Assembly: GCA_958421655.1 (NCBI GenBank)
Contig: CATZMG010000016.1
Coordinates: 1 to 34,386, forward strand
Reading direction: 5' to 3'
DNA from: an uncultured Collinsella sp.
GTDB taxonomy: Bacteria > Actinomycetota > Coriobacteriia > Coriobacteriales > Coriobacteriaceae
Length of the DNA: 34,386 nt
The position numbers were made by a program, and so were the translations under genes. The notes beneath the pieces are model-generated. The model did no database searches and was not told the DNA's origin. It worked only from the letters and a program-made list of their open reading frames with translations. Below are positions 8,549 through 15,505 of this stretch, piece by piece. Numbering within the stretch: the first letter of the stretch is position 1; each line of letters opens with the position of its first letter.

Positions 8549-9190
8549 ATGGATTCCAAGGAGATGGCGCCCGGCGACATCGAGCGGCGCAGCTTCGAGA
8601 TCATCACCGAAGAGCTCGGCGGCCGCACGTTCCCGCCGCTCGAAGAGCCCGTCGTGAAGCGCGTCATCCACACCACTGCCGACTTCTCGTACGCCGATTC
8701 CCTCGTGTTCACCCATGACGCCGCGCACTGTGCGCTCGACGCACTGCGCGCAGGGGCCACGGTGCTCACCGACACGAACATGGCGCTCGCAGGCATAAGC
8801 AAGCCCGCGCTCGCGAAGCTCGGCTGCAAGGCCGTGTGCTACATGGCCGACCCTGATGTCGCCGCGGCTGCGCGCGCCGCGGGCACGACTCGCGCCGTTG
8901 CGAGCATGGACAAAGCTTGCGGCATCGAGGGTCCGCTCATCGTGGCCGTCGGCAACGCCCCCACAGCACTTCTGCGCCTCGCCGAGCTCATGGACGCGGG
9001 GAAGATCGCGCCCGCGCTCGTCGTTGGGGTGCCGGTCGGGTTTGTGAACGTGGTCGAGGCGAAAGAGGAGCTACTTACGCGACGCGCGCCGGCCATCGTC
9101 GCGAGGGGTCGCAAGGGCGGCTCGACCGTGGCGGCCGCCATTATGAACGCGCTGCTCTACCAGATCACGCGCACGGGCGGCCCGAAGTGA
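8549..9190 (+). CDS. cbiC: Precorrin-8X / cobalt-precorrin-8 methylmutase
   Basis: CbiC moves a methyl group from C-11 to C-12 of the corrin ring, giving (hydrogeno)cobyrinic acid, the substrate of CbiA. The 213-residue product has the family length. RVIHTTADFSYADSL carries the catalytic His (residue 41), followed by TDTNMALAGI, IVAVGNAPTALL, VVGVPVGFVN and the C-terminal GRKGGSTVAAAIMNALL. ATG 8549 follows the cobA TAG with no gap and has GAAGGAG just upstream within cobA. The stop overlaps the GTG start of cbiJ. Having CbiC at the 3' end of the operon shows that ring-building genes are not confined to the missing upstream part. Confidence 0.95.
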   Translation: MDSKEMAPGDIERRSFEIITEELGGRTFPPLEEPVVKRVIHTTADFSYADSLVFTHDAAHCALDALRAGATVLTDTNMALAGISKPALAKLGCKAVCYMADPDVAAAARAAGTTRAVASMDKACGIEGPLIVAVGNAPTALLRLAELMDAGKIAPALVVGVPVGFVNVVEAKEELLTRRAPAIVARGRKGGSTVAAAIMNALLYQITRTGGPK

Positions 9191-9960
9191 CGGCCCCCGC
9201 ATCCGCGCCGGCCCTGCGCATCTTCGCCGGCACCACCGAGGGCCGCCTTCTGTGCGAATGGGCGAGCGGGGCGGGCATCCCCGCCCGTGCCTACGCGGCA
9301 ACCGAGTACGGAGGCGAGCTTTTGGGCGAGCTTCCGGGCATCGAGGTGCATGCGGGCAGGCTCGACGAGGGCGACATGGAGCGTGAGCTTTCCGGCGCGC
9401 GCATCGTCGTCGATGCCACGCACCCCTTCGCTACGCTCGCAAGCGGCAACATCCGGGCCGCTTCGCTCGCCGTGGGTGCACGATGCCTGCGCCTTGCGCG
9501 CCCGGCCGAGGCGCTGCCCAAAGGCGTCGTGCCGGTCGCGTCGATCGCCTGCGCGGCGCGCTTTCTCTCCGAGAACCCGGGTCGCGCGCTTCTCACGACG
9601 GGGAGCAAGGAGCTTGCTCCCTACACGCGCGTCGCCGATTTCGCGGAGCGCTTCTTCGTGCGCGTGCTCCCGCTGCCCGGTGCTATAACGAAGTGCATGG
9701 ACGCGGGGTTTTCGCCGTCGCACGTCATCGGCATGCAGGGGCCCTTCACCCGCGAGCTTAACGAGGCGATGCTTCGGCAGGTGGGCGCCCAGTGGCTTGT
9801 GACCAAGGACTCGGGAACCGTAGGCGGCACGGCCGAGAAGCTCGTCGCCGCGCGCGACGCGGGAGCGCGCTGCATCGTGGTCACCCGTCCCGCCGAGGGA
9901 GGCGGGACCCTTTCGCTTCGTGAAGTGGAAGACGCGCTCTTACGGGAGTTCGCGCGCTAG
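9187..9960 (+). CDS. cbiJ: Precorrin-6A / cobalt-precorrin-6A reductase
   Basis: CbiJ/CobK reduces the macrocycle of (cobalt-)precorrin-6A with a pyridine nucleotide. The 257-residue product shows FAGTTEGR near residue 15, VVDATHPFA, LLTTGSKELAPY, VIGMQGPFTRELNEAML and LVTKDSGTVGG. All are typical of the family. The start is GTG 9187, which forms a GTGA overlap with the cbiC stop; the open frame upstream lies inside cbiC and is a shadow. This is the last gene of the + strand block and is followed by hairpins and a convergent operon. The CbiC/CbiJ pair does not by itself separate the anaerobic from the aerobic route. The absence of aerobic-specific genes here and the cbi-type set suggest the anaerobic one. 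Confidence 0.93.
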   Translation: MTAPASAPALRIFAGTTEGRLLCEWASGAGIPARAYAATEYGGELLGELPGIEVHAGRLDEGDMERELSGARIVVDATHPFATLASGNIRAASLAVGARCLRLARPAEALPKGVVPVASIACAARFLSENPGRALLTTGSKELAPYTRVADFAERFFVRVLPLPGAITKCMDAGFSPSHVIGMQGPFTRELNEAMLRQVGAQWLVTKDSGTVGGTAEKLVAARDAGARCIVVTRPAEGGGTLSLREVEDALLREFAR

Positions 9961-9977
9961 GCGCTCGCCGCGCCTAG
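9957..9977 (+). terminator. Hairpin at the end of the cobalamin operon
   Basis: CTAGGCGC (9957-9964) and GCGCCTAG (9970-9977) form a perfect 8-bp stem with a 5-base loop, beginning within the cbiJ stop. Only a weak pyrimidine stretch follows, so intrinsic termination is plausible but unproven. Confidence 0.4.
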
Positions 9978-9990
9978 GGCCCTTCAATCA

Positions 9991-10055
9991 GTTGCGGTGA
10001 AATAGTGTCTGTTTTTGCTGTTAGATAGCATATTCAGTCCCTAATTCACCGCAAC
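9991..10055. repeat. 65-bp palindromic intergenic repeat, copy 1
   Basis: The outer 11 bases, GTTGCGGTGAA (9991-10001), are repeated exactly inverted at 10045-10055. With a few mismatches the symmetry extends to about 21 bases on each arm. A related palindrome of the same total length lies at 26237-26301. Both sit between the 3' ends of convergent genes, here cbiJ and the ABC permease. This looks like a dispersed repeat that could also act as a two-way terminator or mRNA 3'-end structure. Confidence 0.8.
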
Positions 10056-10069
10056 TTATTGGTGGTGGC

Positions 10070-11284
10070 TTACTGGTAGCGTAGACACTCGACGGGGTCG
10101 AGCTTTGCTGCGCGGCGAGCGGGGTAGAAGCCAAAGATTACGCCGATGCCGACGGAGACGGCGAAGGCCAGCAGCACCGTGGCGATTGAAAAGCTCGGTA
10201 TGATTTGCCCGCTGGCTCCGAGCTCGCCAAGAATCCCGGATCCGGAGGCAAACATCGCGAGGCCCCAGGCCAGCAGATAGCCAATCAGGACACCTAGCAG
10301 TCCGCCGGTGACGCACAGCGCCGAGGATTCGGCCAAAAACTGCGCAGTGATATCGCGACGACTTGCGCCCAGAGCGCGGCGGATGCCGATCTCGCGGATG
10401 CGCTCCGTTACGTTGGTAAGCATCATATTCATAATGCCGATACCGCCGACAAGCAGCGAGATGCTGGCGACAGCACCCATGATGAGCGAAAACGCGCCCA
10501 TAAAGGAGTTGAGTGCATCGATGGCGCTTTTCATGGAGGTCGCCGATACACTGTTGTACTCATCCTCCTCCTCGATGCCCTTCATCGCGCGCACCTTGGA
10601 CTCGATGGTCTTGCAGAGCTCATCCATGTCCGTGCCCTCGGCGGCGAGCGCCGTCACGCTGGGGAATGAAGGATTCTCGTCGCCAAACAGGCCGGAGATG
10701 GTTTCGCGTGGCATATACAGCGTGAGCGAGCCCATGGAGTCGCTGCCGCCGTCAATCACGCCGACAATCTGCACCTCGCCGTTGGACACCTTGATGGTTT
10801 TCCCCAGCGCATCCTGTTCGTTGCCGTAAAGCTGATCGGCGCCGCCGCGGCTGATGAGCGCCACGCGCGAGCCTGATTGAGACTCGGCCTGGGAATAGGT
10901 ACGCCCCGCAACGAGCTTTCCGGCCCCCACGGCGTCGAGCATGTCGCTATCGACACCCTGTGCCATGACGGTATAGCTTTTATCGCCGGTTTTGTACTCG
11001 GTATACGCGCTGTCGACAATGCCGATCTGCTCTATCTGCGGCACCAGTTTTTGAAGCTTCTCGATGTCCGACTCTGTGAGTTCTTGCGACGAATAGATTT
11101 GCACCATGCGTGCCGCATTGAGGCCCAGGCTGTTGACCAGGCTGTTTTGGATGCCGCCGATGAGCGAAGTCATGGCGATAACCGAGGCGATGCCGATGAC
11201 AATGCCCAGGATGGTGAGCAGGCTGCGCCCCTTGTTGGCCTCGAGCGAGTGAAGGGCTTCCTGGATGAGATCGCGGGCGCTCAT
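10070..11284 (-). CDS. MacB/FtsX-type ABC transporter permease
   Basis: This 404-residue membrane protein belongs to the MacB-like permease family. A first membrane segment (LLTILGIVIGIASVIAM, about residues 20-40) is followed by a large extracytoplasmic MacB-type domain of roughly 230 residues. Three C-terminal membrane segments follow, with the FtsX-family signature ERIREIGIRRALGASRRDI. With the ATPase and membrane fusion protein encoded immediately upstream it would form a mechanotransmission-type exporter of a peptide, lipid or drug. The substrate cannot be told from sequence. ATG 11284 overlaps the ATPase stop (ATGA). The gene is the last of its three-gene operon and faces cbiJ. Confidence 0.9.
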   Translation of the reverse strand: MSARDLIQEALHSLEANKGRSLLTILGIVIGIASVIAMTSLIGGIQNSLVNSLGLNAARMVQIYSSQELTESDIEKLQKLVPQIEQIGIVDSAYTEYKTGDKSYTVMAQGVDSDMLDAVGAGKLVAGRTYSQAESQSGSRVALISRGGADQLYGNEQDALGKTIKVSNGEVQIVGVIDGGSDSMGSLTLYMPRETISGLFGDENPSFPSVTALAAEGTDMDELCKTIESKVRAMKGIEEEDEYNSVSATSMKSAIDALNSFMGAFSLIMGAVASISLLVGGIGIMNMMLTNVTERIREIGIRRALGASRRDITAQFLAESSALCVTGGLLGVLIGYLLAWGLAMFASGSGILGELGASGQIIPSFSIATVLLAFAVSVGIGVIFGFYPARRAAKLDPVECLRYQ

Positions 11285-12054
11285 GCCATCTCTCCTTTCG
11301 GCGGGTTGGCGGAGGCGGAAATCATGGGCAGGCTATCCACGGCGCTGCGCAGGGTCCGCGGTGCATGTGGAATATACGCGCCATCGTGAATGCGACCGTC
11401 GCGGATGGTCACGGCACGGTCGGCCTCGGCGGCGATGCCGGGGTCGTGTGTGATAAGCACGATGGTTTTGCCGCGCTTCTGGAGCTTATGGAAGGTCTCC
11501 ATCACAAGCGCTCCGGTAGCGGAGTCCAGGTTTCCCGTCGGCTCATCGGCCAGGATGATGGGCGGGTCATTGACGAGGGCGCGCGCGATTGCGACGCGCT
11601 GCATCTGGCCGCCCGAGAGCTCGGATATGCGGTGGTCCCAGTGGTCGACGGGCAGCGTGACAGCCTGCAGCGCGTGAACGGCGCGCATTTCGCGCTGGCT
11701 ACGGGGCACATTGGTGTAGGCCAGCGGCAGCATGACGTTTTCGATAACCGACAGGCGCGGCAGCAGGTTGAAGCTCTGAAAGACAAAGCCAATGCTCAGG
11801 GCGCGGACTTCGGTGAGCTCGTCATCATCGAGCTCGGCCACGTTGAGCCCTTGCAGGTAATAGTCGCCCGCCGTCGGTTTGTCCAGGCAGCCCAGGATGT
11901 TCATGAGCGTTGACTTGCCCGAGCCCGAAGGGCCGGTAATGGCGACGAACTCGCCGGGTTCTACCGCCAGGCTCACGTTGTGCAGGATGTGGGCGCAACC
12001 CGCCTCGCTCTCAAAAATGCGGCGCACGTTGCGGATGTCGATAACGGGACGCAT
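11281..12054 (-). CDS. ABC transporter ATP-binding protein (MacB/LolD type)
   Basis: The 257-residue ATPase has every nucleotide-binding motif: Walker [11 protein letters not shown]-loop [10 protein letters not shown], signature [16 protein letters not shown], Walker [14 protein letters not shown] and the H-loop LITHD. The [13 protein letters not shown] stretch is typical of the LolD/MacB/FtsE group, which powers FtsX-like permeases. The last 30 or so residues (from PHAPRTLR) extend past the usual end and look unstructured. Its ATG shares one base with the upstream membrane-fusion gene stop (TAATG), and its own stop overlaps the permease start, so all three are translationally coupled. Confidence 0.93.
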   Translation of the reverse strand: MRPVIDIRNVRRIFESEAGCAHILHNVSLAVEPGEFVAITGPSGSGKSTLMNILGCLDKPTAGDYYLQGLNVAELDDDELTEVRALSIGFVFQSFNLLPRLSVIENVMLPLAYTNVPRSQREMRAVHALQAVTLPVDHWDHRISELSGGQMQRVAIARALVNDPPIILADEPTGNLDSATGALVMETFHKLQKRGKTIVLITHDPGIAAEADRAVTIRDGRIHDGAYIPHAPRTLRSAVDSLPMISASANPPKGEMA

Positions 12055-13490
12055 TACATGCCCTCGTCGTCAGACATGCTGCCCGAATCCGTGCTGTAGC
12101 CGCCGTCAGCCGTTGCGTCCGCTCCGGTGTCCATGACGAGGGTGTCGCCATCGCGCAGCTTGGTGACCGGCACGTTGGGGTTGATCTCGTTGCCCTGGTC
12201 GTCGCGCTTGACCTGTGTCTTGCCGACTACGGCTTCGTTGTCGTTTTGCGTCACGACGGTCACCTTCACGCGACGGGTATGCTTGCCCTCGTCATCGGTT
12301 GCCACGTTGACGTAATAGTGTTCGCCGTCTTCGGTCATGAGCGCCATCGTCGGCACCATCACCACGTCGTCGAGCTGCTCGGTCACCACCGATACCTCGG
12401 CCGTCATGCCCGGCTTCAGGCGCGCGTCGGGCGCCTCTATGAGAATGTCGACGTTAAAGGTTACGCTGCCGCCGCCACCGTTGGTGGCGTCGGAGTTTGC
12501 CACCGAGGCGATGGCCGTGACCGTTCCCTGGCTTACGATATCGGGAAACGCGGGATACGTGACGTTGGCACTCTGCCCAACGGCGATCTTGGCGATGTCC
12601 TTTTCGCCCACCTGCACGGTCACCTTCATCTTAGATAGGTCGGCGATCTGCATGCACTGCTTGCCGCCGCTCGTATCGCTTTCGCCCATGATCATGCCGC
12701 CTGTTACCGTGGCGCCCACCTTGGCGTTGAGCTCCACGATACTGCCCGAGCTCGGGGCCGTGACCGTACGACTGGCCGCCTTGGCGTTCGCCTGATCGAG
12801 GTTTGCCTGGGCCGATGCGAGGCTGCGCTGCGCGGCCGATACGGCGTTCGTGTCCGCCGATGCGGCGGAGACGCCAGCCGCTGCGGAAGCTCCATCGACG
12901 TCCGTCGTTGGGGTGGCCTGAGCGGCAGCTGCGGCTTTCTTCGCATTAGCGAGGTCTTCTTGAGCGGCAGCAACTGCACGCTGCGCCTCGGCAACGTTGC
13001 GATCGAGCTCGTCGTTTTTAATGGTCATAAGCACGTCGCCCTCGTTGACGGATTGGCCCGCCTGCACGTTGATCGAATCGACCGTACCGTCGACAGAAGG
13101 GGAGACCACTGAGGACGAAATGGGTTTGAGCTGGCCTTTCGCCTCGACCGTTGTGGTAAACGTGCCCTCGGTCACCATGTCGGTCACCGGCCCGTTGTTG
13201 CCTGCGGGCCGTGCGTTGATGGCTAAGGTCACGACAACGGCGATGAGCACAATGGCGGCCACGACGCCGGCCGCAATGCCGCGTCGGATGAGCTTTTTGC
13301 GTCGACGTTCGGCACGTTTTGCCTTGAGCTTGGCATATGCCTCTTCATCGGAAATCTCGGTCGCATCGTTCGCGCGTCCGCTCTGCTTATCGGCATGTAC
13401 GTTTGTAATCAGAGGAATCGTTTCGGTGACATCTTCGAGCGTGTGCTCGGTATCATCCGGGCCCGGGGTGGTCGTGGGGACATTCGGCAT
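12054..13490 (-). CDS. HlyD/MacA-family periplasmic adaptor (membrane fusion) subunit
   Basis: The 478-residue protein starts with a charged cytosolic head of about 70 residues (KLKAKRAERRRKK), then one membrane segment (about 71-92). The biotinyl-lipoyl-like domain (VDGTVDSINVQAGQSV, EGDVLMTI) follows, with an Ala-rich helical hairpin interrupted by a Thr/Ser/Asp-rich stretch, a beta-barrel region, and a short acidic tail. This is the MacA/HlyD adaptor pattern as found in Gram-positive MacB-like systems. The start at 13490 is preferred over the longer frame from 13553 because AAAGGAG precedes it at the right distance. The gene is first in the operon, followed by the ATPase and permease. Confidence 0.88.
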   Translation of the reverse strand: MPNVPTTTPGPDDTEHTLEDVTETIPLITNVHADKQSGRANDATEISDEEAYAKLKAKRAERRRKKLIRRGIAAGVVAAIVLIAVVVTLAINARPAGNNGPVTDMVTEGTFTTTVEAKGQLKPISSSVVSPSVDGTVDSINVQAGQSVNEGDVLMTIKNDELDRNVAEAQRAVAAAQEDLANAKKAAAAAQATPTTDVDGASAAAGVSAASADTNAVSAAQRSLASAQANLDQANAKAASRTVTAPSSGSIVELNAKVGATVTGGMIMGESDTSGGKQCMQIADLSKMKVTVQVGEKDIAKIAVGQSANVTYPAFPDIVSQGTVTAIASVANSDATNGGGGSVTFNVDILIEAPDARLKPGMTAEVSVVTEQLDDVVMVPTMALMTEDGEHYYVNVATDDEGKHTRRVKVTVVTQNDNEAVVGKTQVKRDDQGNEINPNVPVTKLRDGDTLVMDTGADATADGGYSTDSGSMSDDEGM

Positions 13491-13524
13491 AGCGTCTCCT
13501 TTATAGAAAGTACCTCGATAAGTA

Positions 13525-13554
13525 TATGCGCCCACCGGTTGGGGCGGGCGCATA
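13525..13554 (-). terminator. 9-bp hairpin between the L,D-transpeptidase and exporter genes
   Basis: TATGCGCCC (13525-13533) pairs perfectly with GGGCGCATA (13546-13554). It lies between the L,D-transpeptidase stop and the adaptor start, 35 bases before the latter. The downstream U-tract is poor, so it may be a leaky terminator or a leader hairpin. Confidence 0.4.
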
Positions 13555-13622
13555 GGACGGTTTCTTTCGGAACTGTTAGATTGGTCGCTGCGGTTCCACG
13601 TTGTAGGAATGCGCGCGTTGCA

Positions 13623-15356
13623 CTACGAGTGGACAACCACGCACAGGCCGACTTTGATGCAGTCGTGAAGTGCCTTGGCGTCTGCCAGACGCAGGTTGAT
13701 GCAGCCGTGGCTGCCGCACCATTTGTACGACTCGGCGTTATCGAAGCTCTTGTCGTTTTGCCAGGTGGCATCGTGGAAGCCGATCATATTGCCCTCGAAC
13801 GGCATCCAGTAGCTCACCGGGCTTTCGTATTTGGGCTTACCGGTCTCGGGGTCCTTGGCTCCGATCAGGGTGCTGCCGCCGTCGTTGCTGCTGATCTGCC
13901 ACACGCCCTCGGGGGTGGCGTCTTCGCCCGGTTTGCCGGATATAAAGTTGGCCTCCCAAACGATATTACCGTTCTCGTCATAGTAGCGCGCGTGCTGCTC
14001 GGACAGGTCGACGTCGATATACGCCTTCCAGTCGGGCTCTCCCTTTGCGGTAAAGGTGTCGGCCTTCTGGGAGTACTTGATCTCGATTTCGCCGGTCTGC
14101 TTGTTGTTAATGGCGTCCTCGACCTGCTTGGCGAGCGAGCTGCTGTCGATGGACCAACCAAAGTCGCCGCCTTCGACGGCGCACTGCTTGCCATCGGCGC
14201 GCGTCCACCAGCGAGTGGAGCCCACGGTATTAAAGCCGTTGGCGAGCTCGGCTGCCCAGCTGCTGATCTGCGACGTATCGAGCGTGGGATTGGCCGGATC
14301 GGCAAAGCTGATCCACTGCAACACGGAGCTGCCATCAACCTTGCCGGCATCCTCGCCGTTGAGCTTGAGGGTCACGTTGACGCCCAGGAAGTTGTTGGCG
14401 GCATCGCATGCGGCCTGAATCTGATCATCGGTCAGCGTTCCATTGAGCGGCTCATAGGCATCGTTGCCGAGCTTGGAAAGATCTACGGTCTCGGCCAGCG
14501 AGGCAAGCTCGAGCTCGGCATACTTAATGACATGCTCGCGGTTGAGTTTTTCGTTGGAGCGCGCCTTCTCGACGGTAAACTTGCCGGCCTGCTCGTCATA
14601 GGAGCTATTGGCCTCGAACGTGCCCGAACGCCCCTCGTTAAACTCGTCGATGGCGGCGCCCAGATCCTTCTCAAACTTCTTTTGGTCAAAGGTATCGGAG
14701 AGCATGGACAGGTCGACGTCTTGATCAAGATCGACTTCGTTGGAGGTAGCGGTTGTTTTGGCCTTGCCGCTTAAGGATTCCACAAGGCGGACCGGCCATA
14801 CAAAGGCTTCGTTGTGGCTGATAATCTCTTTTGCGGCAGCTTCGCCATCGACGATGGGCTCATCGGACTCGGGCTGATAGGTCCAGCTAAAGTCATCGCC
14901 TGTCACGGTGAGCTTATAGTGCTTCCATGCCGAATTGACCTTGGTAGCGGCAGACGAAGCGTTGGAGAACGAGACGTCGACGCCGGCAATGGTGGTGTTG
15001 GGGTAGGCTAGCTGCGAAAACGCTACGATTCCTACGATATAGACAATGACGATAAGACCCAAGACGACAAAGAGCGTCGTCTTTTTGCCCGACTTATTGT
15101 TGCCGGCGGACTTGCGCGCGGGGCCGCGATCGCCTCGGGCGTGCGTGGGGGGCTGCTTGGGCGCATTGCCGTTTGCCTGGCGCTGCTGACGTTGTTGACG
15201 CTGCTGTCGCTGTTGGTTCGGGCGTTGGGGCGCGTTTGCCGCACCACGCTGCTGACCGTGGCTCGGCGCGATAGGACGCGGTGACTGAACGCCGCCGGTG
15301 TGCCTGCTCGGCTGCTGCGGATCGGGAATCAGTTGAGTTCGATCGTTTTGCGACAT
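13623..15356 (-). CDS. Membrane-anchored L,D-transpeptidase (YkuD) with peptidoglycan-binding-like domain
   Basis: The 577-residue protein cross-links peptidoglycan by forming 3-3 bridges, or attaches proteins to it. It has a basic, disordered cytosolic head of about 90 residues with Gln-Gln-Arg repeats (about 48-59) and one membrane anchor (about 94-114). A long extracytoplasmic region resembling PG_binding_4-type domains follows, then the C-terminal YkuD domain. The catalytic motif is present: FHDATW, then SHGCINLRL with nucleophile Cys about 552. The length and layout match actinobacterial and clostridial L,D-transpeptidases. An ATG three codons upstream (15365) is possible, but GAAGGA fits the 15356 start better. 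It has its own promoter-like leader and sits upstream of the exporter operon. Confidence 0.9.
   Translation of the reverse strand: MSQNDRTQLIPDPQQPSRHTGGVQSPRPIAPSHGQQRGAANAPQRPNQQRQQRQQRQQRQANGNAPKQPPTHARGDRGPARKSAGNNKSGKKTTLFVVLGLIVIVYIVGIVAFSQLAYPNTTIAGVDVSFSNASSAATKVNSAWKHYKLTVTGDDFSWTYQPESDEPIVDGEAAAKEIISHNEAFVWPVRLVESLSGKAKTTATSNEVDLDQDVDLSMLSDTFDQKKFEKDLGAAIDEFNEGRSGTFEANSSYDEQAGKFTVEKARSNEKLNREHVIKYAELELASLAETVDLSKLGNDAYEPLNGTLTDDQIQAACDAANNFLGVNVTLKLNGEDAGKVDGSSVLQWISFADPANPTLDTSQISSWAAELANGFNTVGSTRWWTRADGKQCAVEGGDFGWSIDSSSLAKQVEDAINNKQTGEIEIKYSQKADTFTAKGEPDWKAYIDVDLSEQHARYYDENGNIVWEANFISGKPGEDATPEGVWQISSNDGGSTLIGAKDPETGKPKYESPVSYWMPFEGNMIGFHDATWQNDKSFDNAESYKWCGSHGCINLRLADAKALHDCIKVGLCVVVHS
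15177..15218 (-). repeat. In-frame Gln-Gln-Arg triplet repeats
   Basis: The start of the L,D-transpeptidase gene encodes several consecutive QQR units within the cytosolic head. The codons vary (cag/caa, cgt/cgc/cga), which suggests an old, drifting repeat and not a fresh slippage tract. Confidence 0.7.
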
Positions 15357-15413
15357 CGTATGCATATCCTTCGATTTTCGCCTTGCGGTTCATCGTGTTT
15401 TTACTGGGCTTGC

Positions 15414-15442
15414 ATTATAGCGATTGCCCTGCTGTTTGTGGT
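15414..15442 (-). promoter_or_regulatory. Candidate promoter of the L,D-transpeptidase gene
   Basis: On the - strand a perfect -10 box TATAAT lies at 15419-15414, about 58 bases before the preferred start codon. The -35 position at a 17-base spacing is only a weak match (ACCACA). Confidence 0.45.
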
Positions 15443-15468
15443 ACGGAAACGGTGGCATTCGAAAGAGC

Positions 15469-15484
15469 TGGGACAAATGTCCCA
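15469..15484. promoter_or_regulatory. 16-bp perfect palindrome upstream of the L,D-transpeptidase promoter
   Basis: TGGGACA-AA-TGTCCCA is a perfect two-fold site. It lies about 50 bases upstream of the -10 box and just after the end of sdaA. It could be an operator half-site pair or a small repeat. No regulator is encoded nearby. Confidence 0.4.
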
Positions 15485-15505
15485 CCTTTGAGTCGTTCTT
15501 AGTCG

